From: Sedimenticola sp.
Lineage (GTDB): Bacteria > Pseudomonadota > Gammaproteobacteria > Chromatiales > Chromatiaceae
NCBI GenBank assembly: GCA_027026755.1
Contig: JALVNE010000201.1
Span: 1-35,013, forward strand
Direction: 5' to 3'
DNA length: 35,013 bases
Shown here: positions 23,973-34,015 of the stretch, piece by piece
How the letters are laid out: every line of letters begins with the position of its first letter
Position numbering within the stretch: position 1 is the first letter of the stretch
Made by a program: the position numbers and the translations under genes
Notes under the pieces: generated by a model
Told to the model about the DNA's origin: nothing
Databases searched by the model: none
Seen by the model: the letters and a program-made list of their open reading frames with translations, nothing else

Positions 23973-26270
23973 TCAACGACCGGACAGCTTCTCCCGCGTC
24001 CGGCTCAATATCTCTGGATCAGTCACCAGTTCATAGAAACTGCGACCGTTGTCTTTCAGCGGCTGGAGCTTTTTACCATCCCACCCTTTGATGAAACTCT
24101 GCCGTAACACCTGCCAGCGGGTCTTCCCCGCCGAATCCGGGAAACGCCCCACATAGTAACGGTCGTCGTCCGATTTTCCAAGACTTTTGGCCTTGACTCT
24201 CCTGAGTACGATTTCCCCGTTCAGGTGCTCGAAGGCAGCAGCGTCCAGCTCGATTCCGTTCACATTGTACCGGCAATAGTTTACACCACCTGAGACTTCG
24301 TTGGCAGTCTCCAGATACTGGATGACTTCCACGCCCTGAACCGTGGTGCGACCAAAGACTTCCAGGTTGCGATGAGAACATGACGAAAGACGGTCCGCAC
24401 GGTTGATGGCCGGGGATATGGTGATTTTTCTCCCGGCATCGAAAAGATAGCAGGGGGCCTCGGCGACATAGGAGATACCTATCCCCAGCTCCAGCTCCGG
24501 CAGCCCCAGGTGCCGGCTTTCCGCGTTGCGGCTCAGCACCTGGTCGATGATGTCATAGGCCAGCCCACAGGCCCTGGCAACTACCTGGGACGGCGGACTG
24601 GCATATTCCAGCAACATGAGGATGACCGCATCCCCCTCCACGAACACCTTCTCCGCACCGTATTTCTCCAGCAGGCTGTTGATGGGATCGAACAGATTCT
24701 GGCTGAAATAGGATGCCGGATTCAGACCTTCCCGGATCATGGAAGCGGTAAGCTCCGTGGACCCCCGCAGGTCTGCCTTGAGGATGACATGACCTATGAC
24801 CTCGTTTTTCTGCTCCTGGGTGCCCAGGAAAAACTCCTGCAACAATCTGTTGGCCCTGGACAGCTCCAGTTCATCCGGCCGGGACGGCAGACGAATCAGA
24901 TCCATGGCGCGGTACATTTCCCAAGACAGTTTCAGATCCCTGCGCAGGCTGGCATAGCCTTCCATCACCTGAATCAGCCATTCCCGACGCTGGGCGTTGT
25001 CGGCTTGCCGCAGGCGCTTGTGGGCCGCCTCCATGCGGTCCATGTAGAGTTCCAGATTGCTGATATCCTTGAACTGCTGGAGAATGGGCAACAGCTCCTT
25101 GCGGCTGCGGCCACCGGTGAGAAACTCGAAAAGCAGCCTGAGGGCGCCCTTGCGCCCGAGGTCACGGTACAGTTCCGGCAGCAGGGCGCTGGCAAAGATC
25201 ATGTCCAGCAACCCTGCCCTGTCGAAAGCCTTTTCCAGCTCCTGCAACAGGTTGGCCTGGAATTCCCGCCAGCGGCTCTTGTCCCAGAAGCCCGGGATTC
25301 CCCTATCCCCATCGCCACCCAGAAGCCAGGACAGATTTCCGGGATCATCCAGCCAGTTGGTTTCTCCCCGCTGATATTCCGTATCGGACATGACCGCCCT
25401 GAGGTAACTCTCCACCTGGGCATAACCCGGAAATTCACCTTCGTCGCGCCGGACTTGCAGTTCGTTGAAATCACTGTCCCCAGCATTGTTCAGGCGCCGC
25501 ACCGGGCAATCGGGCAGCCAGCGACACAGCACGTCCAGGACCACGGTTTCGAAACGCCGGAAGATTTCCGGTTTGAGCAGCAGGAAGGGATAGACATCCA
25601 TGAAGGTGACTTCCTCGTCCAGCCTGCCCAGCTGCAGCAGCGGATTGAACAGCATATCCTCGGCCACCGGCCAGGAAAGGGCCAGGATGCTTTTGCGCTG
25701 CCTGCGTCCCACCAGCTCCAGGCTGTGTACCAGCTCGACGACCTCCCGGCTGATTTCATAACGCAGCATGGCCTGGTGTCTGCCCAAACGCCACAGCTTC
25801 TCGTGGCGGGACAGGCTTTCCGTGCTGGTCAGGGCCCCAAGCAGAGGCGTCACATCAAAGCCGTCCCGGTATTCCCGGATGCTCCGGTCAACGGTGAGAT
25901 AGATCTGCTTCAGCACCGCCAACACGAACAGCTGATAGACCTCGCGGCGGGACGACTGCCTGGCCTGCTGAGCCACGGACAGGCTCAAGGGAATGAAGGC
26001 TTCCCGAAACCTGTCCACGGCCTCGGGATCTTCGGTAAGAGGGTTGTTGCTGTCCAGCAACCCCAGTTCACGCAGGCGGCGCACCAGGGATGATTTGACC
26101 AGGCCGTCAATGGCGCCGCTCAGAGCGGGATCCAGGCGAACATCGATACGCGCGTTGTCCATGCCGCGGGGAAAGGTGTCCAGGCGCAGGGACTTGCGCT
26201 TGGGAACGTGCAACTCATCCTGCAGCAATGCGGCAGAGGATCGTATTCCACTATGCCCCTTCAGTGCCAT
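23973..26270 (-). CDS. Large protein with a C-terminal divergent class III nucleotide cyclase domain
   Basis: Residues 1-480 or so are mainly charged helices with no signal peptide, membrane segment or domain I recognise. Residues 490-660 match the class III adenylate/guanylate cyclase fold: ILKAD500LRGST (first metal Asp), KVFVEGD547 (second metal Asp, 47 residues on, close to the usual 44), and N623RADR627 (the Asn and Arg, four apart, that stabilise the transition state). The purine-selecting position, normally Lys or Glu four residues before the second Asp, is Phe543. The domain could be catalytic with unusual specificity, or only bind nucleotide. The last 100 residues are unassigned. The PilZ-like gene lies 57 bp downstream. 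Confidence 0.65.
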   Translation of the reverse strand: MALKGHSGIRSSAALLQDELHVPKRKSLRLDTFPRGMDNARIDVRLDPALSGAIDGLVKSSLVRRLRELGLLDSNNPLTEDPEAVDRFREAFIPLSLSVAQQARQSSRREVYQLFVLAVLKQIYLTVDRSIREYRDGFDVTPLLGALTSTESLSRHEKLWRLGRHQAMLRYEISREVVELVHSLELVGRRQRKSILALSWPVAEDMLFNPLLQLGRLDEEVTFMDVYPFLLLKPEIFRRFETVVLDVLCRWLPDCPVRRLNNAGDSDFNELQVRRDEGEFPGYAQVESYLRAVMSDTEYQRGETNWLDDPGNLSWLLGGDGDRGIPGFWDKSRWREFQANLLQELEKAFDRAGLLDMIFASALLPELYRDLGRKGALRLLFEFLTGGRSRKELLPILQQFKDISNLELYMDRMEAAHKRLRQADNAQRREWLIQVMEGYASLRRDLKLSWEMYRAMDLIRLPSRPDELELSRANRLLQEFFLGTQEQKNEVIGHVILKADLRGSTELTASMIREGLNPASYFSQNLFDPINSLLEKYGAEKVFVEGDAVILMLLEYASPPSQVVARACGLAYDIIDQVLSRNAESRHLGLPELELGIGISYVAEAPCYLFDAGRKITISPAINRADRLSSCSHRNLEVFGRTTVQGVEVIQYLETANEVSGGVNYCRYNVNGIELDAAAFEHLNGEIVLRRVKAKSLGKSDDDRYYVGRFPDSAGKTRWQVLRQSFIKGWDGKKLQPLKDNGRSFYELVTDPEILSRTREKLSGR

Positions 26271-26620
26271 GGGTATCTCACAGAGCCAGGATGATCCGAC
26301 AGGTATTCATTGGGTTCCCCGGTATCCATTACTTCAAGATGCTCTCCACTCTACAGGACAAGGAATGCTGAATGTACTCCATTGTGGAAAGACAGTCTAA
26401 CTCTCCTGAATCCTCCGGCCGCACCGCGAGTCACGGAAAAGCCGCATCCTCAGGCTGGACTTCAATCCAACACTGCTTCGTCGTGGCGGCTGTTGTCGGG
26501 CTGAAGCCCGACTTGGGACGCGGTGCCACGGTTGCCCTGCTATACTGTGACTTTAGTCGAAATCCACGTTCAGCGGACTTCCGGGCGCTCAGCCACAGAG
26601 CGTGCCGGCAAAGACTCTCC
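26271..26620. other. Intergenic region between divergent genes
   Basis: This 350 bp stretch separates the cyclase-like gene (minus) from the secreted-protein gene (plus). It holds a repeat-A element at 26453-26512 and a TATACT at 26541-26546 without a convincing -35. The plus frame of the secreted-protein gene stays open back to 26372 but has no coding character there. I see no other gene, RNA or operator. Confidence 0.5.
26453..26512. repeat. Repeat A element with one decayed arm
   Basis: The perfect core GTCGGGCTGAAGCCCGAC is at 26495-26512. A degenerate arm, TGGACTTCAATCCAA, lies about 30 bp upstream. The spacing and orientation match the intact doublet at 14956-15024. Confidence 0.65.
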
Positions 26621-27175
26621 ATGAAACAGATCATTGTTGCGATTGTTCTTCTCCTGGGCATCGGGCCGGTTGCCGCCGGCGACAACCACGACAACAATCC
26701 TTTCATCGACATGATGCGCGCCATGGTCAACATGTTCGAAGCCATGCAGACCATGCAGAATCTCTCTGTCCACTCGGGCCATGGTTACGGACCGGCAGGT
26801 GGCTACCTCCCCCATGACAACTGGCCGGCCAACCCGGACGGCGCTTCCCTTGAACAGTCGAAGGACCTGCAAGGCAGCTGGGCCAGCCCCAACCGTATCC
26901 TTCTGGTCATCAGGCAGAATCTTGCGCGCATGTACTGGTCGGCGGACCAGTACCGCAATTTCTACGTGGAAGTATCCCCAGGGCGACTGAAACTCACGGA
27001 CGCCGAAACCCGCCAGAGCCAGGAGTTTGAATACCGCCTGCAGGGCTCCCAACTGGCGCTTCGCGACCCCAAGGGACGGGTCGTCCAGTTCTTCCGCGTG
27101 AACGAGGCACTGCAGCCCGTGCCTGAACAACCGCCCAGGGAAGAATACAACTTCTGGGATCCGAACACGCCCTGA
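26621..27175 (+). CDS. Secreted protein of unknown function
   Basis: The 184-residue product has a clean signal peptide (MKQIIVAIVLLLGIGPVAAG, cleavage near 19-20). A Met-rich helix follows (DMMRAMVNMFEAMQTMQNL, about 30-48), then a Gly/His/Pro-rich linker. The C-terminal half, about 80-165, has alternating strands and looks like a small beta-rich domain (LQGSWASPNRILLVIRQNLARMYW to GRVVQFFRVNE). I recognise no family. An open frame extends upstream but includes the intergenic repeat, so I start at the signal peptide. No partner gene is adjacent on the same strand. Confidence 0.7.
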   Translation: MKQIIVAIVLLLGIGPVAAGDNHDNNPFIDMMRAMVNMFEAMQTMQNLSVHSGHGYGPAGGYLPHDNWPANPDGASLEQSKDLQGSWASPNRILLVIRQNLARMYWSADQYRNFYVEVSPGRLKLTDAETRQSQEFEYRLQGSQLALRDPKGRVVQFFRVNEALQPVPEQPPREEYNFWDPNTP

Positions 27176-27198
27176 TTCACCCCAGGGGTCGCGCCCCA

Positions 27199-27333
27199 GG
27201 GGTCGGAGTCAGATCATCCCAAAGCACACCTCAGGGGTCGGAGTCAGATCATCTTCAAGCCGTTGTGGGAAACAGAATCAGCCACGTCCAAAGCCATCTG
27301 CTCTGCCTACTTCACGCCACTGACTCCGACCCC
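27199..27333. repeat. Repeat B element: two direct GGGGTCGGAGTCA units and one inverted
   Basis: GGGGTCGGAGTCAGATCATC occurs at 27199-27218 and again from 27234. The inverted partner TGACTCCGACCCC is at 27321-27333. The element occupies most of the gap between the secreted-protein gene and tauE, which converge. Confidence 0.75.
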
Positions 27334-27361
27334 ATCCGGACACACCCCGTCCAAACGACAT

Positions 27362-28144
27362 TCAGGCAAGCAGCAGCCGCAGCCCCACCAGCACCAGCAG
27401 CAGGGCGAAGAAACGCTTCAGCAAAGGTATGGGAAGACTATGGGCCATGCGCGCCCCCAGCGGCGCCATGAGCACCGCAGAGACACCGGTCAGCAACACC
27501 GCCGGCCAATAGACGAACCCCGTGGCGGCAGTGGATGTCTTTCCTGCCCCCGTGACCATGAATCCCAGGGCGCCAGCCAGGGCAATGGGCAGACCACAGG
27601 CTGCCGAGGTCGCCACGGCCCGGGGCAGAGGCTTGCCCTGCCAGAGCAGAAAGGGCACGGTCATGGTGCCCCCGCCTATGCCCACCAGGCCGGAAACCGT
27701 GCCGATGATCGAACCCACGGACAGGAACAACGTCGTCCCGTGAGCCCTGGCCCGGCTGCGGGGCATGACCCCGGTGAGCATCTGCCAGGCCACCAGGAAC
27801 AGGAACAGGGCGAACAGAACCTGCAGCCCCCGGGTGCTGAAACGCGCCGCCAGCCAGGCCCCCAGGAGCGCCCCGGCAAGCAGGCCTGGCGCCAGCCGCA
27901 TCACTGCGGACCAGTCCACGGCGCCCCGGCGGTGATGGGCCCACAAGGAAGACAGGGCCGTGGGCACGATGAGGGCCAGGGAGCTGCCTATGGCCAGGTG
28001 GGACAGCCACTGGCTGTCGAAATCCTGAAGATGAAACAGAAGCAACAGCCCCGGCACGAACACCAGCCCGCCGCCAACGCCCATGAGCCCGGCCAGCACC
28101 CCGGCCACGGCCCCGAGAGCGGCGTAGGCCAAATACCAGGTCAC
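27362..28144 (-). CDS. TauE/SafE family membrane transporter (anion exporter-like)
   Basis: This 260-residue protein has about eight membrane segments in two homologous halves. Each half carries the glycine-rich TauE/SafE (former DUF81) signature: [17 protein letters not shown] at about 17-33 and [17 protein letters not shown] at about 150-166. Members are proposed to move sulfite, sulfoacetate or other sulfur-containing anions across the inner membrane; the substrate here is unknown. The start overlaps the proB stop by 4 bp, although no metabolic link to proline synthesis is evident. Confidence 0.85.
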   Translation of the reverse strand: MTWYLAYAALGAVAGVLAGLMGVGGGLVFVPGLLLLFHLQDFDSQWLSHLAIGSSLALIVPTALSSLWAHHRRGAVDWSAVMRLAPGLLAGALLGAWLAARFSTRGLQVLFALFLFLVAWQMLTGVMPRSRARAHGTTLFLSVGSIIGTVSGLVGIGGGTMTVPFLLWQGKPLPRAVATSAACGLPIALAGALGFMVTGAGKTSTAATGFVYWPAVLLTGVSAVLMAPLGARMAHSLPIPLLKRFFALLLVLVGLRLLLA

Positions 28145-29264
28145 AGGACGACCAGGTTGTCCCGGTGGATGAGTTCCTCCTCGTCCATGTAGCCGAGGAT
28201 TTCCTCGAAACGGCTGCTGGGCTGGCCGGCAATACGCCGGGTTTCGTCGGCGGAATAATTCACCAGGCCCCGGGCCACCTCCTCGCCTTGCGGCCCAAGG
28301 CAGACCACCATTTCTCCCCGGGAGAAGCTGCCTTCCACCCTGGTCACCCCCACCGCCAGCAGGCTGGAGCCGGATTTACGCAGCACCTGCACGGCCCCGG
28401 CATCCAGGTGCAGTCGTCCCCGGGCCTGGAGCTGCCCCGCCAGCCAGCGCTTGCGCGCCGCATCCGGTTCCTGGGCAGGCACCAGCAAGGTGCCCAATTC
28501 ATGGCCGGCGGCGATTTCGCGCAGGGCATCCGGCCGTTTGCCCGAGGCGATGATGGTGGCAGTGCCGGAACGGGCCGCCAGCCGCGCCGCGCGCAGCTTG
28601 GTGTGCATGCCGCCGCTGCCCAGGGCCCCCTTGCTGGCTCCCGCGTAGCGGTCCAGGGCCACATCGTCCACCCGGGCATGCTCGATGAGACGGGCATTGG
28701 GATTGCTGCGCGGGTCCGCATCGAACAGGCCATCCTGGTCCGTGAGCAGGACCAGCAGATCCGCTTCCACCAGGTTGGCCACCAGGGCGGCCAGAGTATC
28801 GTTGTCGCCAAAGCGCAGTTCGTCGTTGGCCACCACGTCGTTCTCGTTCACCACGGGAATCACGCCCAGGGACAGCAGGGTCTGCAAGGTGCTGCGGGCA
28901 TTGAGATAACGCTTGCGGTCGGAAAGATCGTCATGGGTGACCAGCACCTGGGCCGTATGGCGGCCACGGCGCTGGAAACAGCTCTCCCAGGCCTGCACCA
29001 GCCCCATCTGGCCGATGGCCGCCGCTGCCTGGAGTTCATGCAGGGTATCGGGCCGCCGCGTCCAGCCCATGCGGCACATGCCTTCGGCCACGGCACCGGA
29101 GGACACCAGCACCAGCTCATGGCCAGGTTGCAGCCAGTCCGCCATCTGATCCACCCAGCCGCCCAGGGCCTGGCGGTCCAGCCCCGCGCCTTCGGCAGTG
29201 AGCAGGGCGCTGCCGATTTTCACCACCCAGCGGCGGGTCTTGGGAATGTTCTCGCGGCTAATCA

Positions 29265-29265
<1 letters not shown>
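28141..29265 (-). CDS. proB: Glutamate 5-kinase
   Basis: The 374-residue enzyme phosphorylates glutamate in the first step of proline synthesis. It has an amino-acid-kinase domain (about 12-265: [52 protein letters not shown]) and a C-terminal PUA domain (about 285-365), as in E. coli ProB (367 residues). proA is not adjacent. Its ATG overlaps the obg stop by one base (TGATG), and its stop overlaps tauE, forming an obg-proB-tauE unit. obg next to proB is a known gammaproteobacterial arrangement. Confidence 0.94.
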
Positions 29266-30341
<1,076 letters not shown>

Positions 30342-30364
30342 TCACATTATACTCGAGGGCCAGA

Positions 30365-30405
30365 CCTCAAAACGCAAGAACCCCGCCATGTGGCGGGGTT
30401 CTTGC
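30365..30405 (-). terminator. Intrinsic terminator after rplU-rpmA
   Basis: GCAAGAACCCCGCC (30374-30387) and GGCGGGGTTCTTGC (30392-30405) form a perfect 14 bp stem with a 4 nt loop. On the minus strand it is followed by a GTTTTG tract. It lies 22 bp after the rpmA stop and upstream of obg. Confidence 0.88.
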
Positions 30406-30427
30406 TGCAAGGGAATGCTGTCCGTTG

Positions 30428-30685
30428 TCAGGCGGGAACCACGCTCACGAACTGGCGCATTTTAGGGCCCTTCTTCTCGAACTTGACGACGCCGTCATTC
30501 AGGGCATACAGGGTGTGATCGCGACCGCAGCCCACGCCCACGCCGGCATGCACTCTGGTGCCGCGCTGACGGATGATGATGTTGCCAGCCTTGACGGCCT
30601 GACCGCCATAGATCTTGACGCCAAGACGTTTGGATTCGGAATCGCGGCCGTTCCTGGAACTACCGCCTGCCTTCTTGTGTGCCAT
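30428..30685 (-). CDS. rpmA: 50S ribosomal protein L27
   Basis: The 85-residue protein begins [18 protein letters not shown], the canonical L27 start, whose flexible N-terminus reaches toward the peptidyl-transferase centre. It continues with [25 protein letters not shown]. No N-terminal cleavage extension, as in Firmicutes, is present. It follows rplU by 12 bp and ends at the strong hairpin terminator. Confidence 0.97.
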   Translation of the reverse strand: MAHKKAGGSSRNGRDSESKRLGVKIYGGQAVKAGNIIIRQRGTRVHAGVGVGCGRDHTLYALNDGVVKFEKKGPKMRQFVSVVPA

Positions 30686-30697
30686 GGTCTGTTCTCC

Positions 30698-31009
30698 TCA
30701 GCCTGCGTTGATACCGGTGATCTCGAGTTCAGTGTACTGCTGGCGATGCCCCTGACGCTTCAGGTGATGCTTGCGACGTTTGAACTTGACGATATGTACT
30801 TTCTTGCCCTTGCCGTGGGATTTCACGGTAGCGGTAACCTTGCCGTCCAGGTAAGGCGCGCCTACCTGTACGTTGTCACCATCGGCAACCATGAGCACCT
30901 TGTCCAGCTCTACGCTGGCGCCTTCTTCGGCATTGATCTTCTCAACCTTCAGGGTCATGCCCTCGCTGACGCGATACTGCTTGCCCCCGGTCTGAATTAC
31001 GGCATACAT
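30698..31009 (-). CDS. rplU: 50S ribosomal protein L21
   Basis: From the ATG at 31009 the protein has 103 residues, as in E. coli. It starts [24 protein letters not shown] and contains the basic [23 protein letters not shown] signature. A longer in-frame start at 31111 is rejected because it precedes the transcription start expected from the promoter at 31083-31111. It is co-transcribed with rpmA. Confidence 0.97.
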   Translation of the reverse strand: MYAVIQTGGKQYRVSEGMTLKVEKINAEEGASVELDKVLMVADGDNVQVGAPYLDGKVTATVKSHGKGKKVHIVKFKRRKHHLKRQGHRQQYTELEITGINAG

Positions 31010-31082
31010 GTCTGCATGTCTCCGGTAGAAATAACTGTAAACAGAGCCGGCCCGAACAATAGAGCCAACAGAAAGACGCGGG

Positions 31083-31111
31083 ATTTTAACGGGATTACCC
31101 GCCAAGGTCAA
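31083..31111 (-). promoter_or_regulatory. Sigma-70 promoter of rplU-rpmA
   Basis: On the minus strand TTGACC (31106-31111) and TAAAAT (31083-31088) are separated by exactly 17 bp. Transcription would begin near 31076, leaving a leader of about 65 nt before the L21 ATG at 31009. L21 leaders are known to carry autoregulatory structure in some bacteria; I cannot identify one here. Confidence 0.75.
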
Positions 31112-31217
31112 ACCCTATTCCCTGACCCGTTGCCGGATTGCTGCCAGCCCTTGGCAGGGAAAGCATTTCCCTATAGCATCGACATTCCCGTTGTACAGAC
31201 GAACTTCCTGATATTAC

Positions 31218-32186
31218 ATGGATCTTTCCGCCATCCGCGATCTCATCGCCGACGACATGCGCGCCACGGACCTGCTGATCCTGGACCGCCTCCAGTCCGA
31301 CGTGGTACTCATCAACCAGATCGGTCATTATATCGTCAACAGCGGCGGCAAGCGCCTGCGCCCCATGATCGTGCTGCTCTCGGCCCTGGCCGTGGGCTAC
31401 CAGGGCAGCAGCCATGTGAACCTGGCGGCCATCATCGAGTTCATCCACACCGCCACCCTGCTCCATGACGACGTGGTGGACGGTTCGGACATGCGCCGCA
31501 GCAACGAAACCGCCAATGCCGTCTGGGGCAACGCCGCCAGCGTGCTGGTGGGCGACTTCCTCTACTCCCGTTCTTTTGAAATGATGGTGGAGATCCAGAA
31601 CCTGCGGGTCATGGACGTGCTTTCCCACGCCACCAACCGGATTGCCGAGGGTGAAGTGTTGCAGTTGCTCAACTGCAACGACCCGGACACCACGGAAGAC
31701 CAGTACCGGGAAGTCATCACCCGCAAGACCGCTACTCTGTTCGAAGCCGGCGCCCGCCTGGCGGCCATCGTTGCCGAGCGTCCCGACTGCGAGGAACAGG
31801 CCCTGGCCGACTATGGACTGCACCTGGGCATGGCCTTCCAGATGATAGACGATGCCCTGGACTACGGCTCCTCAGACACGGACATTGGCAAGAACCTGGG
31901 GGACGACCTGGCCGAGGGCAAGCCCACCCTGCCCCTGATCCGCGCCATGGAACAGGGAAGCGCCGAGCAGAAGAAACTCCTCAGGACCGCCATAGAAAAG
32001 GGCGGCGCCGACATGGTGGATGAAGTCATGGCCGCCATTGAATCCACGGACGCAATCGCTTACACTGCCCGCCGTGCAAGGGAAGAAGCCGAACTGGCCA
32101 AGAAGGCACTGGAAGTCATTCCGCCTTCCGCCTACAACAGCGCCCTCGCCGCGCTGGCCGATTTCTCGGTCCAGCGTTCGATCTGA
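31218..32186 (+). CDS. ispB: Octaprenyl diphosphate synthase
   Basis: The 322-residue enzyme extends farnesyl diphosphate to the long polyprenyl side chain of ubiquinone. Both aspartate-rich motifs are intact: DDVVD at 84-88 (LLHDDVVDGSDMRR) and DDALD at 211-215 (QMIDDALDYGS), with GKNLGDDLAEGKPTLPLI after the second. Length fits E. coli IspB (323). It is divergent from rplU across 208 bp, a conserved gammaproteobacterial arrangement. tRNA-Pro begins 7 bp after its stop. Exact chain length cannot be read from sequence. Confidence 0.94.
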   Translation: MDLSAIRDLIADDMRATDLLILDRLQSDVVLINQIGHYIVNSGGKRLRPMIVLLSALAVGYQGSSHVNLAAIIEFIHTATLLHDDVVDGSDMRRSNETANAVWGNAASVLVGDFLYSRSFEMMVEIQNLRVMDVLSHATNRIAEGEVLQLLNCNDPDTTEDQYREVITRKTATLFEAGARLAAIVAERPDCEEQALADYGLHLGMAFQMIDDALDYGSSDTDIGKNLGDDLAEGKPTLPLIRAMEQGSAEQKKLLRTAIEKGGADMVDEVMAAIESTDAIAYTARRAREEAELAKKALEVIPPSAYNSALAALADFSVQRSI

Positions 32187-32193
32187 TTCAAAT

Positions 32194-32270
32194 CGGAGTG
32201 TAGCTCAGCCTGGTAGAGCACTGCCTTCGGGAGGCAGGGGCCGGAGGTTCGAATCCTCTCACTCCGACCA
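32194..32270 (+). tRNA. tRNA-Pro (anticodon CGG)
   Basis: The cloverleaf is complete. The acceptor stem pairs CGGAGTG (32194-32200) with CACTCCG (32260-32266), then A and an encoded CCA. The D-arm contains TAGCTCAGCCTGGTAGAGC. The anticodon stem is CTGCC/GGCAG with loop TTCGGGA, giving anticodon CGG, which reads CCG. The T-loop is GGTTCGAATCC. It starts 7 bp after ispB, so it may be processed from the ispB transcript. Confidence 0.96.
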
Positions 32271-32353
32271 TTCCCCGCCTTTCGTTTTCTGCTTACCTGA
32301 CAGCAGCCGCTCCGGTTTTGTAAAGATATCGTGATGCCCATATACTTCCCCTC

Positions 32354-32701
32354 ATGATTCAGACGGATACGATTTTACGCGCCCTGGCTGATGGCACGCG
32401 CTTGCGTATCATCAACCTGCTGCTGGTCGAAAATGAGCTTTGTGTCTGTGAACTGACCGAAGCCCTGGAAATGGTCCAGCCCAAGGTTTCCCGGCACCTG
32501 GCCATTTTGCGCGAAGCCGGGCTGGTGCTGGACCGCCGCGAAGGCCTGTGGATTCACTACCGCATTCACCCGGATCTGCCCGCCTGGGGAAATCAGTTGC
32601 TGGAAGCCGTGCACAAAGGCTGTCAGGGAAAGCCCCCCTACGCCGGTGATCTCAAGCGCCTCTCCCGCAAGACCACCAAGGCCGCCACGTCCTGCGGCTG
32701 A
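32354..32701 (+). CDS. arsR: ArsR-family arsenic-responsive repressor
   Basis: This 115-residue winged-helix repressor carries ELC30VC32EL in helix alpha-3, the metal-binding site of classic ArsR, and the recognition helix QPKVSRHLAILREAGLV. The third alpha-3 cysteine of the E. coli type is absent; C90 and C114 near the C-terminus could contribute. Arsenite binding would release it from DNA. The two matching ATTGGCCYGATATAT boxes downstream (32727 and 34016) are likely operators. It precedes the ArsJ-associated GAPDH and arsJ, so it probably controls arsenate resistance. Confidence 0.9.
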   Translation: MIQTDTILRALADGTRLRIINLLLVENELCVCELTEALEMVQPKVSRHLAILREAGLVLDRREGLWIHYRIHPDLPAWGNQLLEAVHKGCQGKPPYAGDLKRLSRKTTKAATSCG

Positions 32702-32726
32702 TTTCTTCTAGTCACCCATTCGTCAT

Positions 32727-32757
32727 ATTGGCCTGATATATTTTCATGGATTAATAT
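32727..32757 (+). promoter_or_regulatory. Promoter/ArsR operator of the GAPDH gene
   Basis: TTGGCC (32728-32733) and TAATAT (32752-32757) are 18 bp apart and embedded in ATTGGCCTGATATAT. The same box with the same 18 bp spacing recurs at 34016-34046, separated from this copy by over 1 kb of otherwise different sequence. Conservation of this part suggests a functional promoter overlapped by an ArsR site. Confidence 0.55.
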
Positions 32758-32800
32758 AACGAAAAACATATTTATAGTTCCACGGGAGGGCAAATACAGA

Positions 32801-33811
32801 ATGACCATCAGGGTCGGCATCAATGGCTTTGGCCGCATGGGGAAGCTGGGCTTTCGCGCCGGCTGGGATAATCCAGCTTACGAAATCGTACACATCAATG
32901 AAATCAGCGGCGATGCCCGGTGTCACGCGCATCTGCTGGAATTCGATTCGGTGCATGGGCACTGGAACTGCGCAATCTCCGCCAGCGATGATGCCATCAT
33001 GGTGGATGGCCGCGAAGTCGGCTTCAGCAGTCTGGCCACGCTGGCCGAGGTGGACTGGGCAGGCAAAGGCGTGGACCTGGTCATCGAGTGCTCGGGAAAA
33101 TTCAAGACGGAAGCCGCGTTGCAGCCCTATTTCGATCAAGGCATCAGCAAAGTCCTGGTATCCGCCCCCGTCCCCGACCCGGCCTTGAACATCGTCTATG
33201 GCGTGAATCATCAGCTGTACGATCCGGACATCCATCACATCGTCACCGCCGCCTCCTGCACCACCAACTGCCTTGCGCCAGTAGTGAAGGTCATGCACGA
33301 GAAGGTGGGCATACTGCGCGGCTGCATGACCACCATTCATGACATCACCAACACCCAGACCATCGTGGACAAGGGGCACAAGGATCTGCGCCGGGCGCGG
33401 GCCTGCAGCCAGTCACTGATTCCCACCACTACCGGCTCGGCCAAGGCCATCACCCGGATATTTCCCGAACTGGAAGGCAAGCTCAATGGTCATGCCATTC
33501 GCGTCCCCCTGCTCAATGCTTCCCTGACGGATTTTGTCTTCGACGCAGCGCGTCCGGTTACGGCAGAAGAACTCAACGCTTACTTCAGGGAGGCCGCGGA
33601 AGGTGATCTCAAAGGCATCCTGGGTTATGAGGAACGCCCTTTGGTTTCCGTCGATTATGTGAATGATCCACGTTCATCCATCGTGGATGCCCTGTCCACC
33701 ATGGTCATCGATGAAACCCAGGTGAAGATCTATGCCTGGTACGACAACGAATGGGGCTATGTGAACCGCATGATGGACATTGCCCGGATGATGGCCGAGT
33801 CCCTGTCATGA
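32801..33811 (+). CDS. ArsJ-associated glyceraldehyde-3-phosphate dehydrogenase
   Basis: The 336-residue enzyme has the NAD fold start [13 protein letters not shown], active-site C153 in SCTTNC and the base H180 in [14 protein letters not shown] replaces the usual IND at the NAD-ribose position, a feature I associate with the arsenic-linked branch. In this pathway it uses arsenate in place of phosphate to form 1-arseno-3-phosphoglycerate, which ArsJ exports. Once outside, the product breaks down to arsenate, so cells resist arsenate without reducing it. arsR precedes it and arsJ follows. The C-terminus ([21 protein letters not shown]) is complete. Confidence 0.9.
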   Translation: MTIRVGINGFGRMGKLGFRAGWDNPAYEIVHINEISGDARCHAHLLEFDSVHGHWNCAISASDDAIMVDGREVGFSSLATLAEVDWAGKGVDLVIECSGKFKTEAALQPYFDQGISKVLVSAPVPDPALNIVYGVNHQLYDPDIHHIVTAASCTTNCLAPVVKVMHEKVGILRGCMTTIHDITNTQTIVDKGHKDLRRARACSQSLIPTTTGSAKAITRIFPELEGKLNGHAIRVPLLNASLTDFVFDAARPVTAEELNAYFREAAEGDLKGILGYEERPLVSVDYVNDPRSSIVDALSTMVIDETQVKIYAWYDNEWGYVNRMMDIARMMAESLS

Positions 33812-33831
33812 GCCTGCACCCCTCACCCCAA

Positions 33832-33855
33832 CCCTCTCCCCTCAAGGGGAGAGGG
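33832..33855. repeat. Repeat C hairpin
   Basis: CCCTCTCCCC and GGGGAGAGGG form a 10 bp stem with TCAA loop, 20 bp after the GAPDH stop. It is followed by GGGAGATAGCAGGAAAT, shared with the arsJ leader. No T-tract follows, so a terminator role is unsupported. Confidence 0.7.
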
Positions 33856-33877
33856 AGATAGCAGGAAATAACACCCA

Positions 33878-33996
33878 GGGGTCGGAGTCCACCCAGGGGT
33901 CGGAGTCAAATTCCGCCCAAGCCTCTACAATGAACGAAATCAGACTGTTCCACACCGTTAAATCCTCCCAACATCTTCCCATTTGACTCCGACCCC
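33878..33996. repeat. Repeat B element: two direct GGGGTCGGAGTC units and one inverted
   Basis: Direct units lie at 33878-33889 and 33896-33908, and the inverted TGACTCCGACCCC at 33984-33996. Just inside the ends are CAAATT and ATTTG, extending the inverted symmetry. The two-direct-plus-one-inverted layout is the same as at 27199-27333. Confidence 0.75.
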
Positions 33997-34015
33997 GACC
34001 AGCCGTGTATGTCGC

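Noticed and set aside
26372..26620. Upstream extension of the secreted-protein gene
   Set aside because: It includes a repeat-A element and would bury the signal peptide in the protein interior.
31012..31111. Longer start for ribosomal protein L21
   Set aside because: The extension covers the promoter, and L21 conventionally starts at MYAVI.
31112..31217. Riboswitch or small RNA between rplU and ispB
   Set aside because: Apart from the rplU promoter I see no conserved RNA motif in this divergent spacer.
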